DNA from: PALSA-1316 sp049799315
Lineage (GTDB): Bacteria > Nitrospirota > Thermodesulfovibrionia > Thermodesulfovibrionales > UBA6898
Direction of reading: 5' to 3'
DNA length: 64,000 nt
Assembly: GCA_049799315.1 (NCBI GenBank)
Contig: JBARHQ010000020.1
Span: 1-64,000, forward strand
Shown: positions 45,318 to 53,707 of the stretch, piece after piece
Layout of the letters: each line of letters starts with the position of its first letter
Position numbering within the stretch: position 1 is the first letter of the stretch
Program-made: the position numbers and the translations under genes
Notes under the pieces: model-generated
Database searches by the model: none
What the model was told of the DNA's origin: nothing
Seen by the model: the letters and a program-made list of their open reading frames with translations, nothing else

Positions 45318-46270
45318 GAGGGACGGCAGAACAGGTAATTGTTGTATTCGGGGTCCTTGCTGCAGCAGTCACGACCGCAGCAATGCTGATATGGCTTGAA
45401 CGCAGGCTGCTCGGACTCTGGCAGGATCGCTACGGGCCGAACCGCGTCGGACCGTTCGGGCTTCTGCAAGTGTTTGCCGACATGATCAAGGTCCTGACCA
45501 AGGAGGACTGGATCCCGCCCTTTGCGGACAGGCCGGTCTTTATTATTGCGCCTGCAGTGCTTATGGTCAGCGTACTCCTATCTTTTGCGGTCATCCCCTT
45601 CAGCCCGGGTATCATGATAGCGGACCTCAATGTCGGCCTCCTCTTCTTCCTCGCCATGTCATCCCTTGGGGTTTATAGCATAGCGCTTGCGGGCTGGTCC
45701 TCCGATAGCAAATACTCGCTCCTCGGCGGACTGAGGGCCGCTGCCCAGATGCTGAGTTACGAGATATTCATGGGCCTTTCACTGATGGGGGTGGTCATGC
45801 TCGCGGGCTCGTTCAGTCTCCGCGATATCGTGGAGGCGCAGCGGGGGATCTGGTACTGTGTGCCCCAGTTCGCCGGTCTGGTCGTCTTCATGATCGCCGG
45901 GATAGCAGAGACCCACCGGTTGCCTTTTGATCTGCCCGAGGCCGAAAACGAGCTGGTTGCGGGTTATCATTCCGAATATTCCGGTATGAAGTTCGGCATG
46001 TTCTTTGTGGGCGAGTATCTTGGGATAACTCTTATCTCGGCCCTTATCACGACGCTCTTTTTCGGCGGGTGGCTCGGACCATTTTTGCCGCCTATCGTCT
46101 GGTTTCTGCTTAAGACTTTTGTCTTTATCTGCGGCTTTATCCTCCTTCGGGCGTCGCTCCCGAGGCCGCGGTATGACCAACTGATGTCGTTCGGCTGGAA
46201 GGTTATGCTGCCGCTCACCCTTCTGAATATCCTGATCACCGGGCTGGCTGTGCTGGCGGCCCGAGGATAG
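45314..46270 (+). CDS. nuoH: NADH-quinone oxidoreductase subunit H
   Basis: NuoH is the membrane subunit that forms the quinone chamber. ATG 45314 overlaps the nuoG stop, with GAGAAAGGG before it, giving 318 residues and about eight helices. Signatures: WLERRLLGLWQDRYGPNRVG, KEDWIPPFAD, AETHRLPFDLPEAENELVAG and RASLPRPRYDQLM. Confidence 0.96.
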   Translation: MRGTAEQVIVVFGVLAAAVTTAAMLIWLERRLLGLWQDRYGPNRVGPFGLLQVFADMIKVLTKEDWIPPFADRPVFIIAPAVLMVSVLLSFAVIPFSPGIMIADLNVGLLFFLAMSSLGVYSIALAGWSSDSKYSLLGGLRAAAQMLSYEIFMGLSLMGVVMLAGSFSLRDIVEAQRGIWYCVPQFAGLVVFMIAGIAETHRLPFDLPEAENELVAGYHSEYSGMKFGMFFVGEYLGITLISALITTLFFGGWLGPFLPPIVWFLLKTFVFICGFILLRASLPRPRYDQLMSFGWKVMLPLTLLNILITGLAVLAARG

Positions 46271-46277
46271 GGAGGGG

Positions 46278-46796
46278 ATGATGCTGAGCCTGCTCAGGAC
46301 AATCTGGACAGTCTTCCTTCATATGTTCCGAAGGCGTGAGACGATTCTCTATCCCGAGGAGAGGCCATATCTGCCCCCACGCTGGCGTGGCAGGATCATC
46401 CTCTCGCGGGACCCTGACGGCGGGGAGAGGTGTGTAGCCTGCGGACTCTGTGCCGTCGCCTGCCCGGTGGATTGCATCGCCCTGCAGGCAACGGAAGATG
46501 CGCATGGGCGGCGGTATCCTGAATTCTTCCGCATCAATTTCTCGCGCTGCATTTTCTGCGGTTTTTGCGAGGAGGCATGCCCTACATACGCGATCCAGCT
46601 CACCCCGGATTTCGAGATGGGAGAATATGACCGCAAAAATCTTGTCTACGAAAAGGAGGACCTGCTCATCAGCGGTCCGGGGAAGTATCCGGACTACAAT
46701 TTCTATAAAGTCGCCGGACTCTCTATTGCCGGGAAGGACAAGGGGGAGTCTGAAAATGAGGACCCGCCGGTAGACGTCAGGGGCCTGATGCCATGA
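46278..46796 (+). CDS. nuoI: NADH-quinone oxidoreductase subunit I
   Basis: NuoI is the ferredoxin-like subunit with clusters N6a and N6b: CVACGLCAVACPVDC and CIFCGFCEEACPTYAIQ in 172 residues. GGAGGGG precedes the ATG. The last 40 residues are charged and poorly conserved. Overlaps nuoJ by 4 bp. Confidence 0.96.
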   Translation: MMLSLLRTIWTVFLHMFRRRETILYPEERPYLPPRWRGRIILSRDPDGGERCVACGLCAVACPVDCIALQATEDAHGRRYPEFFRINFSRCIFCGFCEEACPTYAIQLTPDFEMGEYDRKNLVYEKEDLLISGPGKYPDYNFYKVAGLSIAGKDKGESENEDPPVDVRGLMP

Positions 46797-47350
46797 ATGT
46801 GCCCTTTTTCATAGCAGGGGCCGTCGCGGTGCTCTCGACTCTGATGGTGATCACACGGCGCAACGCGGTGCATGCGCTTCTGTATCTCATTGTCTCGCTG
46901 CTTTCAGTGGCGGTAGTGCTTTTCGTTATCGGAGCGCCGTTCGTCGCCGCGCTCGAGGTGATCATCTATGCCGGGGCGATCATGGTACTTTTTGTTTTCG
47001 TCATCATGATACTGAACATCGGCCCCCAGGCTGCCAGGCAGGAGCGATTATGGATGGCGCCTGAAACATGGGTCGGCCCGGCGCTTTTGTCGGCGGTTTT
47101 GATGGTTGAGTTTGCATATGTGCTGACAACATCCGGTGGATCTGCCGGTGCGCGGATAATCGATGCGGGAGAGGTTGGCGTGGCGCTTTATGGTCCTTAT
47201 TTGCTGGGAGTAGAACTGGCGTCGATACTTCTTCTTGCGGGTGTAGTGGGCGCATATCACCTGGGCAGCCGGGGCCATCGGCCAGATTCCGGGCCAGATC
47301 ACCGAATTAAGCCGAAAGACCGTAATGATCGTAAGGGCGGTGAGAAATGA
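46793..47350 (+). CDS. nuoJ: NADH-quinone oxidoreductase subunit J
   Basis: A 185-residue, five-helix membrane subunit of complex I with NAVHALLYLIVSLLSVAVV and ALEVIIYAGAIMVLFVFVIM. A hydrophilic tail of about 25 residues (GSRGHRPDSGPDHRI and onward) is longer than usual. Coupled to nuoK by ATGA. Confidence 0.95.
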   Translation: MNVPFFIAGAVAVLSTLMVITRRNAVHALLYLIVSLLSVAVVLFVIGAPFVAALEVIIYAGAIMVLFVFVIMILNIGPQAARQERLWMAPETWVGPALLSAVLMVEFAYVLTTSGGSAGARIIDAGEVGVALYGPYLLGVELASILLLAGVVGAYHLGSRGHRPDSGPDHRIKPKDRNDRKGGEK

Positions 47351-47658
47351 TAGGGCCGGGTATGATGCATCAGGGACTCCTGCTTGCGGCAATCCTCTTT
47401 GTCCTTGGACTCGCCGGAGTCCTGATACGGCGGAATATCCTTTTTATGCTCATGTCGATCGAGATCATGCTGAATGCGGCCGGACTCGCCTTTGTCGCAG
47501 CGGGTTCCGCTTGGGGACAGCCTGACGGCCAGGTATTCTTCATCTTCATTCTGACCATGGCGGGTGCAGAAGTCGCGGTCGGACTCGCCCTTGTCCTCCA
47601 GATCTACCGAAGGTTCAGGACCCTGGATGCTGACGAAATCAGCAGGATGAGGGACTGA
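47347..47658 (+). CDS. nuoK: NADH-quinone oxidoreductase subunit K
   Basis: A 103-residue three-helix subunit. The two membrane glutamates used in proton transfer lie in MSIEIMLNAA and AGAEVAVGLAL. It ends one base before the nuoL start. Confidence 0.96.
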   Translation: MIGPGMMHQGLLLAAILFVLGLAGVLIRRNILFMLMSIEIMLNAAGLAFVAAGSAWGQPDGQVFFIFILTMAGAEVAVGLALVLQIYRRFRTLDADEISRMRD

Positions 47659-47659
47659 C

Positions 47660-49540
47660 ATGCGAGACCTCCTCTGGCTTGTCCCATTGCTGCCGTTTGC
47701 GGGATTCGTTCTGCTGATTTCAGCCGGGGCGCGGATGCCCCGGCAGCTGGCCGCGTCCGTCGGCACGGGCTCGATCGGCATATCCGCGCTCCTGTCGATG
47801 CTCATCGCCTTTGACTTAATAACCACTGGCACACATGCCTTTTCGCAGACCCTTTGGACTTGGGTGCAGGTGGGCGGATTCGGGCCACGCATGGCACTGT
47901 ACCTCGATCCCCTGTCTGTCGTCATGATGTTCGTCATCACCTTTGTCGGGTTTTTAATCCAGATCTACTCAGTCGAATATATGAAAGACGATGAGGGCTT
48001 CAGCCGTTTCTTCGGCTATATGAACCTGTTCATAGGCTTCATGCTCATTCTGGTTCTGGCGGACAACCTGCTCCTTCTGTATCTGGGCTGGGAGGGTGTC
48101 GGTCTCTGCAGCTACCTGCTCATCGGATTCTGGTATGCTGACCCTGCAAACGGGCATGCGGCGCGCAAGGCATTTGTGGTGACGAGGGTGGGCGATTCGG
48201 CAATGGCTGTCGGGGTTTTTCTCGTCTTCACGCATCTCGGTACGCTCCAGATACAGGATATGCTCCTGAAGGCCCAGCAGCAGTGGCCGGCCGGATCCGC
48301 CATCGCCATAACTGCAGCGGCATTGCTTTTGGCGGGGGCGGTAGGAAAGTCGGCGCAGCTTCCGCTCCAGACATGGCTCCCTGACGCAATGGCCGGTCCT
48401 ACACCGGTGAGTGCGCTCATCCATTCTGCAACGATGGTGACGGCCGGCGTCTACCTGATCGCGCGGCTGCATGTCCTGTTTGAGCTCGCTCCGCCGGTAC
48501 GGGCTGCGGTGGCGATAATCGGGGCGTTCACTCTGCTCATGGCGGGTCTGAGCGCCCTTGTGCAGAGGGACATAAAACGCATACTTGCCTATTCCACGAT
48601 AAGCCAGATCGGATACATGTTTTTGGCCCTCGGGGCCGGGGCCTGGACAGCCGCTGTCTTTCATCTCATGACCCATGCTTTTTTTAAGTCCCTCCTCTTT
48701 CTCGGGGCCGGGGCAGTTATACTCTCCCTGAACCACGAACAGGACATATCGAGGATGGGGGGGCTCAGGTCCAGGATGCCTTTCGTCTTTTGGCCCTTTC
48801 TGATCGGTTCTGCCTCGCTTTCGGCATTGCCTTTTGTGACAGCCGGATTTTACAGCAAGGAGCTAATACTCCGCTCGGCATGGAATGCGGGGACTCTCGG
48901 CCCATGGCTCTGGGCAGCGGGCGTGGCGGGAGCCCTGATAACCTCACTCTATTCGTTTCGGCTCGTATTTACCATATTTTATGGCGTGCCAAAGTCTGCT
49001 GTGACGGGAAAGCCGGGCATGACGATGCGGGTGCCCCTTGTCATTTTGGCAGCGCTCTCAGTGACGGGCGGTTTTATACAGTGGCCCATAGATTCTTCCG
49101 GGGCTTTTTCTGTTTTTCTTTCAGGTGTCCTGCCTTCCATCCAGGAACTGCAGCAGAACGGCACCGATCTTCTCCTTCAATTTATCGCAGCGCTGGCTTC
49201 TGTATCCGGGATACTCATCGCCTATCTCGTCTATATTCGCTCTCCTCATCTGGCTGACGGTCTGCCCGGCAATGCAAGTATTTTGCAGGCGTTGCAGCGG
49301 TTCTGGTTTTCAGGATGGGGGTTTGACACGCTCTATGACACGCTCATCGTCAAGCCATTTCTCAGGTTTGCCGGCTTCATCAAAAACGATCTGATAGACC
49401 TTTTCTTCGAGGGTGTTGCATGGTACAGCGAGATCTCACACGGCCTACTCAGCTCCACCCAGACAGGTCGGTTGAGGTGGTACGCACTCTGGATCGCGGC
49501 CGGAGCTGTTATCATAATCGGGGTGGTGGTCTTCAGATGA
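47660..49540 (+). CDS. nuoL: NADH-quinone oxidoreductase subunit L
   Basis: The largest antiporter-like subunit (626 residues, about 16 helices) with the lateral helix at the end. Signatures: SVEYMKDDEGFSRFFGYMNL, NLLLLYLGWEGVGLCSYLLIG, KSAQLPLQTWLPDAMAGPTP and HAFFKSLLFLGAG. The conserved helix-5 Glu and helix-7 Lys are present. Overlaps nuoM by 4 bp. Confidence 0.96.
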   Translation: MRDLLWLVPLLPFAGFVLLISAGARMPRQLAASVGTGSIGISALLSMLIAFDLITTGTHAFSQTLWTWVQVGGFGPRMALYLDPLSVVMMFVITFVGFLIQIYSVEYMKDDEGFSRFFGYMNLFIGFMLILVLADNLLLLYLGWEGVGLCSYLLIGFWYADPANGHAARKAFVVTRVGDSAMAVGVFLVFTHLGTLQIQDMLLKAQQQWPAGSAIAITAAALLLAGAVGKSAQLPLQTWLPDAMAGPTPVSALIHSATMVTAGVYLIARLHVLFELAPPVRAAVAIIGAFTLLMAGLSALVQRDIKRILAYSTISQIGYMFLALGAGAWTAAVFHLMTHAFFKSLLFLGAGAVILSLNHEQDISRMGGLRSRMPFVFWPFLIGSASLSALPFVTAGFYSKELILRSAWNAGTLGPWLWAAGVAGALITSLYSFRLVFTIFYGVPKSAVTGKPGMTMRVPLVILAALSVTGGFIQWPIDSSGAFSVFLSGVLPSIQELQQNGTDLLLQFIAALASVSGILIAYLVYIRSPHLADGLPGNASILQALQRFWFSGWGFDTLYDTLIVKPFLRFAGFIKNDLIDLFFEGVAWYSEISHGLLSSTQTGRLRWYALWIAAGAVIIIGVVVFR

Positions 49541-51252
49541 TTCTGCCCCTCATGATACTGATCCCGTTTGCCGGCGCAATCCTCGCCGGGGCCGTCGGCA
49601 GAAAAAATCCCCTGTGGTCCCGGGTCATCTCTTTGCTGGCGCTTGGTCTCGGACTGGGTGCTGCTTTTTCATTGTGGAGTCGGGCATTATGGAGTCCGGC
49701 CATGAACATGAGCGGCCTAGGAGAGGACTATCTCTGGATAGCGGAGTTCAATCATGAATGGATACCCGAACTCGGGATATCTCTCCACCTTGCGATAGAC
49801 GGCCTCAGCCTGCTGCTGGTCCTTCTTACGTTTCTTCTCGGCATCGTGGCGGTAGTCTGTTCATGGACAGAGATACAGAAAGGGACCGGATTTTTTCACC
49901 TCAACCTTATGCTCACGATCACCGGCGTCCTCGGGGTCTTTCTCAGCCTCGACCTGTTTCTTTTTTATTTTTTCTGGGAACTGATGCTCGTGCCGATGTA
50001 CTTTTTGATTTCCGTATGGGGGCATGAGGGCCGCGGTTACGCCTCCGTCAAATTTTTTATCTTCACGCAGTTGAGCGGACTGCTCATGCTCCTTGGCATC
50101 CTCGGGCTCTACTTCATCCATGGCCGCGCAACGGGGACCTATACATTTGACTATACCAGGTTGATCGGGACGACCCTCGGTCCGCGCGAGGGCTTCTGGA
50201 TCATGCTCGGATTTTTTGCCGCCTTTGCGGTCAAGCTTCCTGTTATCCCCTTTCATACGTGGCTGGCCGACGCCCATACAGAGGCCCCGACAGCGGGCAG
50301 CGTTCTCCTTGCCGGGCTCCTGCTGAAGACGGGCGCATACGGCCTGTTCCGTTTTCTGCTCCCGCTGTTCCCCGAGGCGGTTGAAGGTTTCCGCATTGCG
50401 GGCATGGCCCTCGGCGTTGCGGGCATCATTTACGGGGCGTTGCTCGCTTATGCACAGACAGACCTCAAGCGGTTAATCGCCTGCAGCAGCATAAGCCATA
50501 TGGGGTTTGTCCTGCTTGGCATATTCTCGATGAACCAGCTCGGCCTGCAGGGTGCCGTCATACAGATGCTCTGTCACGGCTTCAGCACCGGCGGCCTCTT
50601 CATCATTGCGGGTGCGCTTCAGGAACGGCTACATACGCGGGACCTGGCTGCCATGGGCGGGATATGGCCTCTTGCGCCACGCATGGCCGGGGCCGGCCTC
50701 TTCTTTGCGCTCGCCGCGCTCGCGCTTCCAGGCCTCGGGAATTTCATCGGAGAATTCCTGGTGCTGCTCGGTGCATATCAGGTGAATGGCTCTCTGACCG
50801 CAATAGCTGCGGCAGGGATGGCGCTCTCCGCTGTTTATTCCCTCCGTATTGTCCAGAGCATTTTTCATGGCAGGAGAAGTGAAAGTCTTCAGGTCACCGA
50901 CCTTTCCCCGAGGGAGATGACGGTGATGGCCTGCATGGCGGCTGTTATCATATTCCTCGGACTCTTTCCTCAACCGGTGCTCGATATTTCGGATCCCGCA
51001 CTGAAGAGGATCATTCCGTCGATGCGGAACGACAAAACAGTGCAGTCCGTTAACATTGACGGCTTCGTAAAAAGTCGTCATTCCCGCGAAGGCGGGAATC
51101 CAGATGCTCGCAACGTATTGAAAAGAATGGATTCCCGATTAAGGCCTTCGGGAATGACAGCCACGGAAAGGACTTTTTACGATGGTGTCAAAATTGATAT
51201 GACTCAGGTTCATATCAACCCGGCAGGGCCGGCACGGGAGAGAACAGAGTGA
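49537..51252 (+). CDS. nuoM: NADH-quinone oxidoreductase subunit M with repeat-derived C-terminal tail
   Basis: An antiporter-like proton-pumping subunit. ATG 49537 overlaps the nuoL stop; the protein has 571 residues. The core is ordinary (ELMLVPMYFLISVWGHEGR, KLPVIPFHTWLADAHTEAP, ISHMGFVLLG). After the normal end near KRIIPSMRN the frame continues through a MITE-like repeat for about 40 residues (FVKSRHSREGGNPDARN and onward) and then into the overlap with nuoN. The tail is basic and not homologous to other NuoM proteins as far as I recall. Confidence 0.93.
   Translation: MILPLMILIPFAGAILAGAVGRKNPLWSRVISLLALGLGLGAAFSLWSRALWSPAMNMSGLGEDYLWIAEFNHEWIPELGISLHLAIDGLSLLLVLLTFLLGIVAVVCSWTEIQKGTGFFHLNLMLTITGVLGVFLSLDLFLFYFFWELMLVPMYFLISVWGHEGRGYASVKFFIFTQLSGLLMLLGILGLYFIHGRATGTYTFDYTRLIGTTLGPREGFWIMLGFFAAFAVKLPVIPFHTWLADAHTEAPTAGSVLLAGLLLKTGAYGLFRFLLPLFPEAVEGFRIAGMALGVAGIIYGALLAYAQTDLKRLIACSSISHMGFVLLGIFSMNQLGLQGAVIQMLCHGFSTGGLFIIAGALQERLHTRDLAAMGGIWPLAPRMAGAGLFFALAALALPGLGNFIGEFLVLLGAYQVNGSLTAIAAAGMALSAVYSLRIVQSIFHGRRSESLQVTDLSPREMTVMACMAAVIIFLGLFPQPVLDISDPALKRIIPSMRNDKTVQSVNIDGFVKSRHSREGGNPDARNVLKRMDSRLRPSGMTATERTFYDGVKIDMTQVHINPAGPARERTE
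51065..51182. repeat. MITE-like palindromic element inside the 3-prime end of nuoM
   Basis: The 118-bp element has perfect 12-bp terminal inverted repeats, TCGTAAAAAGTC (51065-51076) and GACTTTTTACGA (51171-51182). Inside are a hairpin on ATTCCCGC/GCGGGAAT (51080-51099) and a second, GGATTCCCG to CGGGAATGAC (51129-51158). Partial copies occur at 9421-9505 and 57212-57244. It is in frame with nuoM. Confidence 0.85.
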
Positions 51253-52712
51253 GCGCCGGCGATTTCATGGTTCTGTCCCCCCTGATCGCTCTTGCGGTCG
51301 CATCGGTCGTCATTATGCTCGGCATCTCTGTGCAGCGGGGGCATCGTGTCACCTTCCTGATAACACTGGCCGGACTCGGATCGTCTTTTGGGATGTTGGT
51401 GCGGGTATACCGGATATATGGTCTTGCAGACCGCCAGGTCACCCGGCTGATGCTCGTGGACGACTTTGCTATTTTCTATCTGGGCTTGATTCTTATCGCC
51501 GCATGCATCATCGTTGTCCTCTCTTTCGAATATCTGAAGCAGCGGGCAGGCGATAATGAGGAGTACTATCTGCTGCTGCTCGTCGCCGTACTCGGCGCGA
51601 TGACCATAGTCGTCAGCAGCCACTTTGCCTCGTTCTTCCTCGGACTCGAACTCTTGAGCGTCTCCCTCTATACCATGGTGGCATACCTTGATGGGCGGGA
51701 TGCGGGCATCGAGGCAGGGATCAAGTACCTCGTCCTCGCCTCGGTTTCGGCGGCCTTTCTGCTCTTCGGCATCGCCCTGGTCTATGCAGCCACGGGGACA
51801 ATGCATATCGGCACGCTTGCATCACTCGCGGCAGCGCTCCCCATGCAGGCCGGAGGAGTCAACCCGCTCATTCTGGCAGGCTTCGGATTGATCATCGCAG
51901 GTCTCGGGTTCAAGCTGGCGCTCGTTCCATTTCATCTCTGGACCCCGGATGTCTATGAAGGAGCCCCTGCGCCGGTCACTGCGTTTATTGCGACGGTCTC
52001 GAAGGGGGCTGTACTGGTATTCCTGATCCGGTTTGGCGCGTCAATGAAGATCCAGGAAAATCCCTCGCTCTTTGCTGTATTTTCGCTGCTCGCGGTTCTC
52101 TCCATGTTCACCGGGAACCTGCTTGCCCTGTTCCAGAAAAATATAAAACGGCTGCTCGCCTATTCCTCGATAGCGCATATCGGGTACCTCCTTGTCCCAT
52201 TTATGGCCGGCGGAAGAATCGGTCTGAGCGCGACGGCCTATTATCTTGCCGCCTATTTTGTCACGACACTGGGGGCCTTCGGCGTCGTCACACTCCTGTC
52301 AGGGAAGGGGCGTGAGGCAGACCGCATCGATGACTACAGAGGTCTGGCAATACGCCATCCGTGGCTGGCCGGTTCACTTACCGCGATGCTTTTCTCTCTT
52401 GCGGGTATGCCGGTGACCGCCGGGTTTATCGCCAAGTTTTATATCATTGCGGCCGGGGCTGACTCCTCGCTTTGGTGGCTCGTAATGGCCCTGGTCATTA
52501 ACAGTGCGCTCGGCCTGTTTTATTATCTGCGCGTCGTCGCGGCCATATACACTCAGGAGAAAGAGGCGCATGGAGCACAGACTAAGAAGTATACGCTTTC
52601 GCTTTCCGGAGCCGTCATCCTCTCTGTACTGACCGTTCTGCTTATCTGCTTCGGAGTTTATCCGCCGCTTCTCATTGGGGTGATAGAAAAGACGGTCCTC
52701 AGACTAATCTGA
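51249..52712 (+). CDS. nuoN: NADH-quinone oxidoreductase subunit N
   Basis: The last complex I subunit (487 residues, about 14 helices). GTG 51249 overlaps the nuoM stop. Signatures: FFLGLELLSVSLYTMVAYLDG, KLALVPFHLWTPDVYEGAPAPV, IKRLLAYSSIAHIGYLL and MPVTAGFIAKF. It ends the operon 25 bp before a terminator hairpin. Confidence 0.96.
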   Translation: MSAGDFMVLSPLIALAVASVVIMLGISVQRGHRVTFLITLAGLGSSFGMLVRVYRIYGLADRQVTRLMLVDDFAIFYLGLILIAACIIVVLSFEYLKQRAGDNEEYYLLLLVAVLGAMTIVVSSHFASFFLGLELLSVSLYTMVAYLDGRDAGIEAGIKYLVLASVSAAFLLFGIALVYAATGTMHIGTLASLAAALPMQAGGVNPLILAGFGLIIAGLGFKLALVPFHLWTPDVYEGAPAPVTAFIATVSKGAVLVFLIRFGASMKIQENPSLFAVFSLLAVLSMFTGNLLALFQKNIKRLLAYSSIAHIGYLLVPFMAGGRIGLSATAYYLAAYFVTTLGAFGVVTLLSGKGREADRIDDYRGLAIRHPWLAGSLTAMLFSLAGMPVTAGFIAKFYIIAAGADSSLWWLVMALVINSALGLFYYLRVVAAIYTQEKEAHGAQTKKYTLSLSGAVILSVLTVLLICFGVYPPLLIGVIEKTVLRLI

Positions 52713-52736
52713 CAGGATAAATATTATGGCGGATCA

Positions 52737-52776
52737 GAGGCCACATCCTCTTCAGGGGATGTGGCCCCTGTTTTTC
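52737..52776 (+). terminator. Rho-independent terminator of the nuo operon
   Basis: GGCCACATCC and GGATGTGGCC form a 10-bp stem with a short loop, followed by CCTGTTTTT. It lies just past nuoN. Confidence 0.88.
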
Positions 52777-52790
52777 AGCAAAACAAAAAA

Positions 52791-53264
52791 TCAGGCCGGA
52801 ACAACCAGCACCTTGCAAGGAGCATGGCCGATGACTTTCTGGGTGACGCTTCCCATCAGGAGTCTGGTGAGTCCTGAACGACCGTGCGTTCCCATGACGA
52901 TCATGTCGACATTCCTGGCCTTTGCTTCGTCGATGATGAATCTCCAGGCCTCTTCACCTTCATGGGTTATCACCTCAACGTCTATCCCTTCCTTTTGCAC
53001 GCACGCCTTGACCGCATCGATCAGTTCCCCGGTATCTTTTTCGAGTTTTTCGACTACGTTGGGGGCCATGGTTGCGTATTCCGGATTTACCTCAATTACT
53101 GACACAACATACAGTTTTGTCCCGCAGGTCTTTGCGAGATTGACCGCCTCTCTCAGGGCCTTTTCGCTGTAGGTTGATCCGTCTGTTGCCAGCAGGATCG
53201 CCTTCAGCCCGGTGATCGGACAGGCCGCTGCCCCGCTTATGGCATTCGTCATAGTATCGCCCAT
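52791..53264 (-). CDS. Universal stress protein (UspA family)
   Basis: The start MGDTMTNAISG has GGAGGAGG upstream, giving 157 residues. The fold is canonical: KAILLATDGSTYSEKALREA opens strand one, and the nucleotide-binding loop GTHGRSGLTRLLMGSVTQ fits GxxGx9GS, so ATP binding is likely. A short Ala-rich N-terminal extension precedes the domain. It starts 2 bp downstream of the stop of a small membrane protein gene and is the last gene of a GntR-TauE group. USP proteins respond to starvation or redox stress; here it may tune the permease. Confidence 0.93.
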   Translation of the reverse strand: MGDTMTNAISGAAACPITGLKAILLATDGSTYSEKALREAVNLAKTCGTKLYVVSVIEVNPEYATMAPNVVEKLEKDTGELIDAVKACVQKEGIDVEVITHEGEEAWRFIIDEAKARNVDMIVMGTHGRSGLTRLLMGSVTQKVIGHAPCKVLVVPA

Positions 53265-53265
53265 A

Positions 53266-53682
53266 TCAGTGTCCTCCTCCTCTGAGTATACCAGATGCTG
53301 CAAGCGTGAGCACCACCACCTCGATGACGGCAAGAACTCCGTAGACCGTGTCTTTTTTCCTGAAGAGTATCGGTATGATCCTCAGATAGCAGAGGATCGT
53401 GACACCCGAGAGAAATGCGATGCCGAGGAAGTTCACGAAATCACCTTTGCCGAGCATATGGAGCCACGCCCACCCGGGATGAATGCCGGTTGCAACAAGA
53501 TAGTCCTTCACCGGCATGCCCCAGTATTTGGGAAGGTCATTTACCGGTATATGCGGGGTGAAGATTCCGAAGACATAGATGGCGAAGGTTACGATCAGGG
53601 AAAGCATGCCGAGCTTCATGCCGATGTCAAGCAGCCTTGCGTATGCGAGCTGTTCTTCTGTTGCCTTTAATTTATCGTTCAT
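53266..53682 (-). CDS. Unrecognised three- to four-helix membrane protein next to TauE/SafE
   Basis: The start MNDKLKATEE is chosen for its AAGGAT 8 bp upstream, giving 138 residues. I do not recognise the family. Hydrophobic helices lie at about 22-45, 80-105 and 115-135 (LGMLSLIVTFAIYVFGIFTP, FLGIAFLSGVTILCYLRIIP, VLAVIEVVVLTLAASGIL), with a periplasmic loop containing GIHPGWAWLHMLGKGDFV. It lies between a TauE/SafE permease and a USP gene in one operon and may be a permease partner. Confidence 0.75.
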   Translation of the reverse strand: MNDKLKATEEQLAYARLLDIGMKLGMLSLIVTFAIYVFGIFTPHIPVNDLPKYWGMPVKDYLVATGIHPGWAWLHMLGKGDFVNFLGIAFLSGVTILCYLRIIPILFRKKDTVYGVLAVIEVVVLTLAASGILRGGGH

Positions 53683-53707
53683 AGTATCATCCTTTTGTTT
53701 TTTTTTG

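Noticed and set aside
51065..51182. Possible CRISPR repeat or array
   Set aside because: Only one complete copy with terminal inverted repeats and no regular spacers; a MITE/REP-type element explains it.
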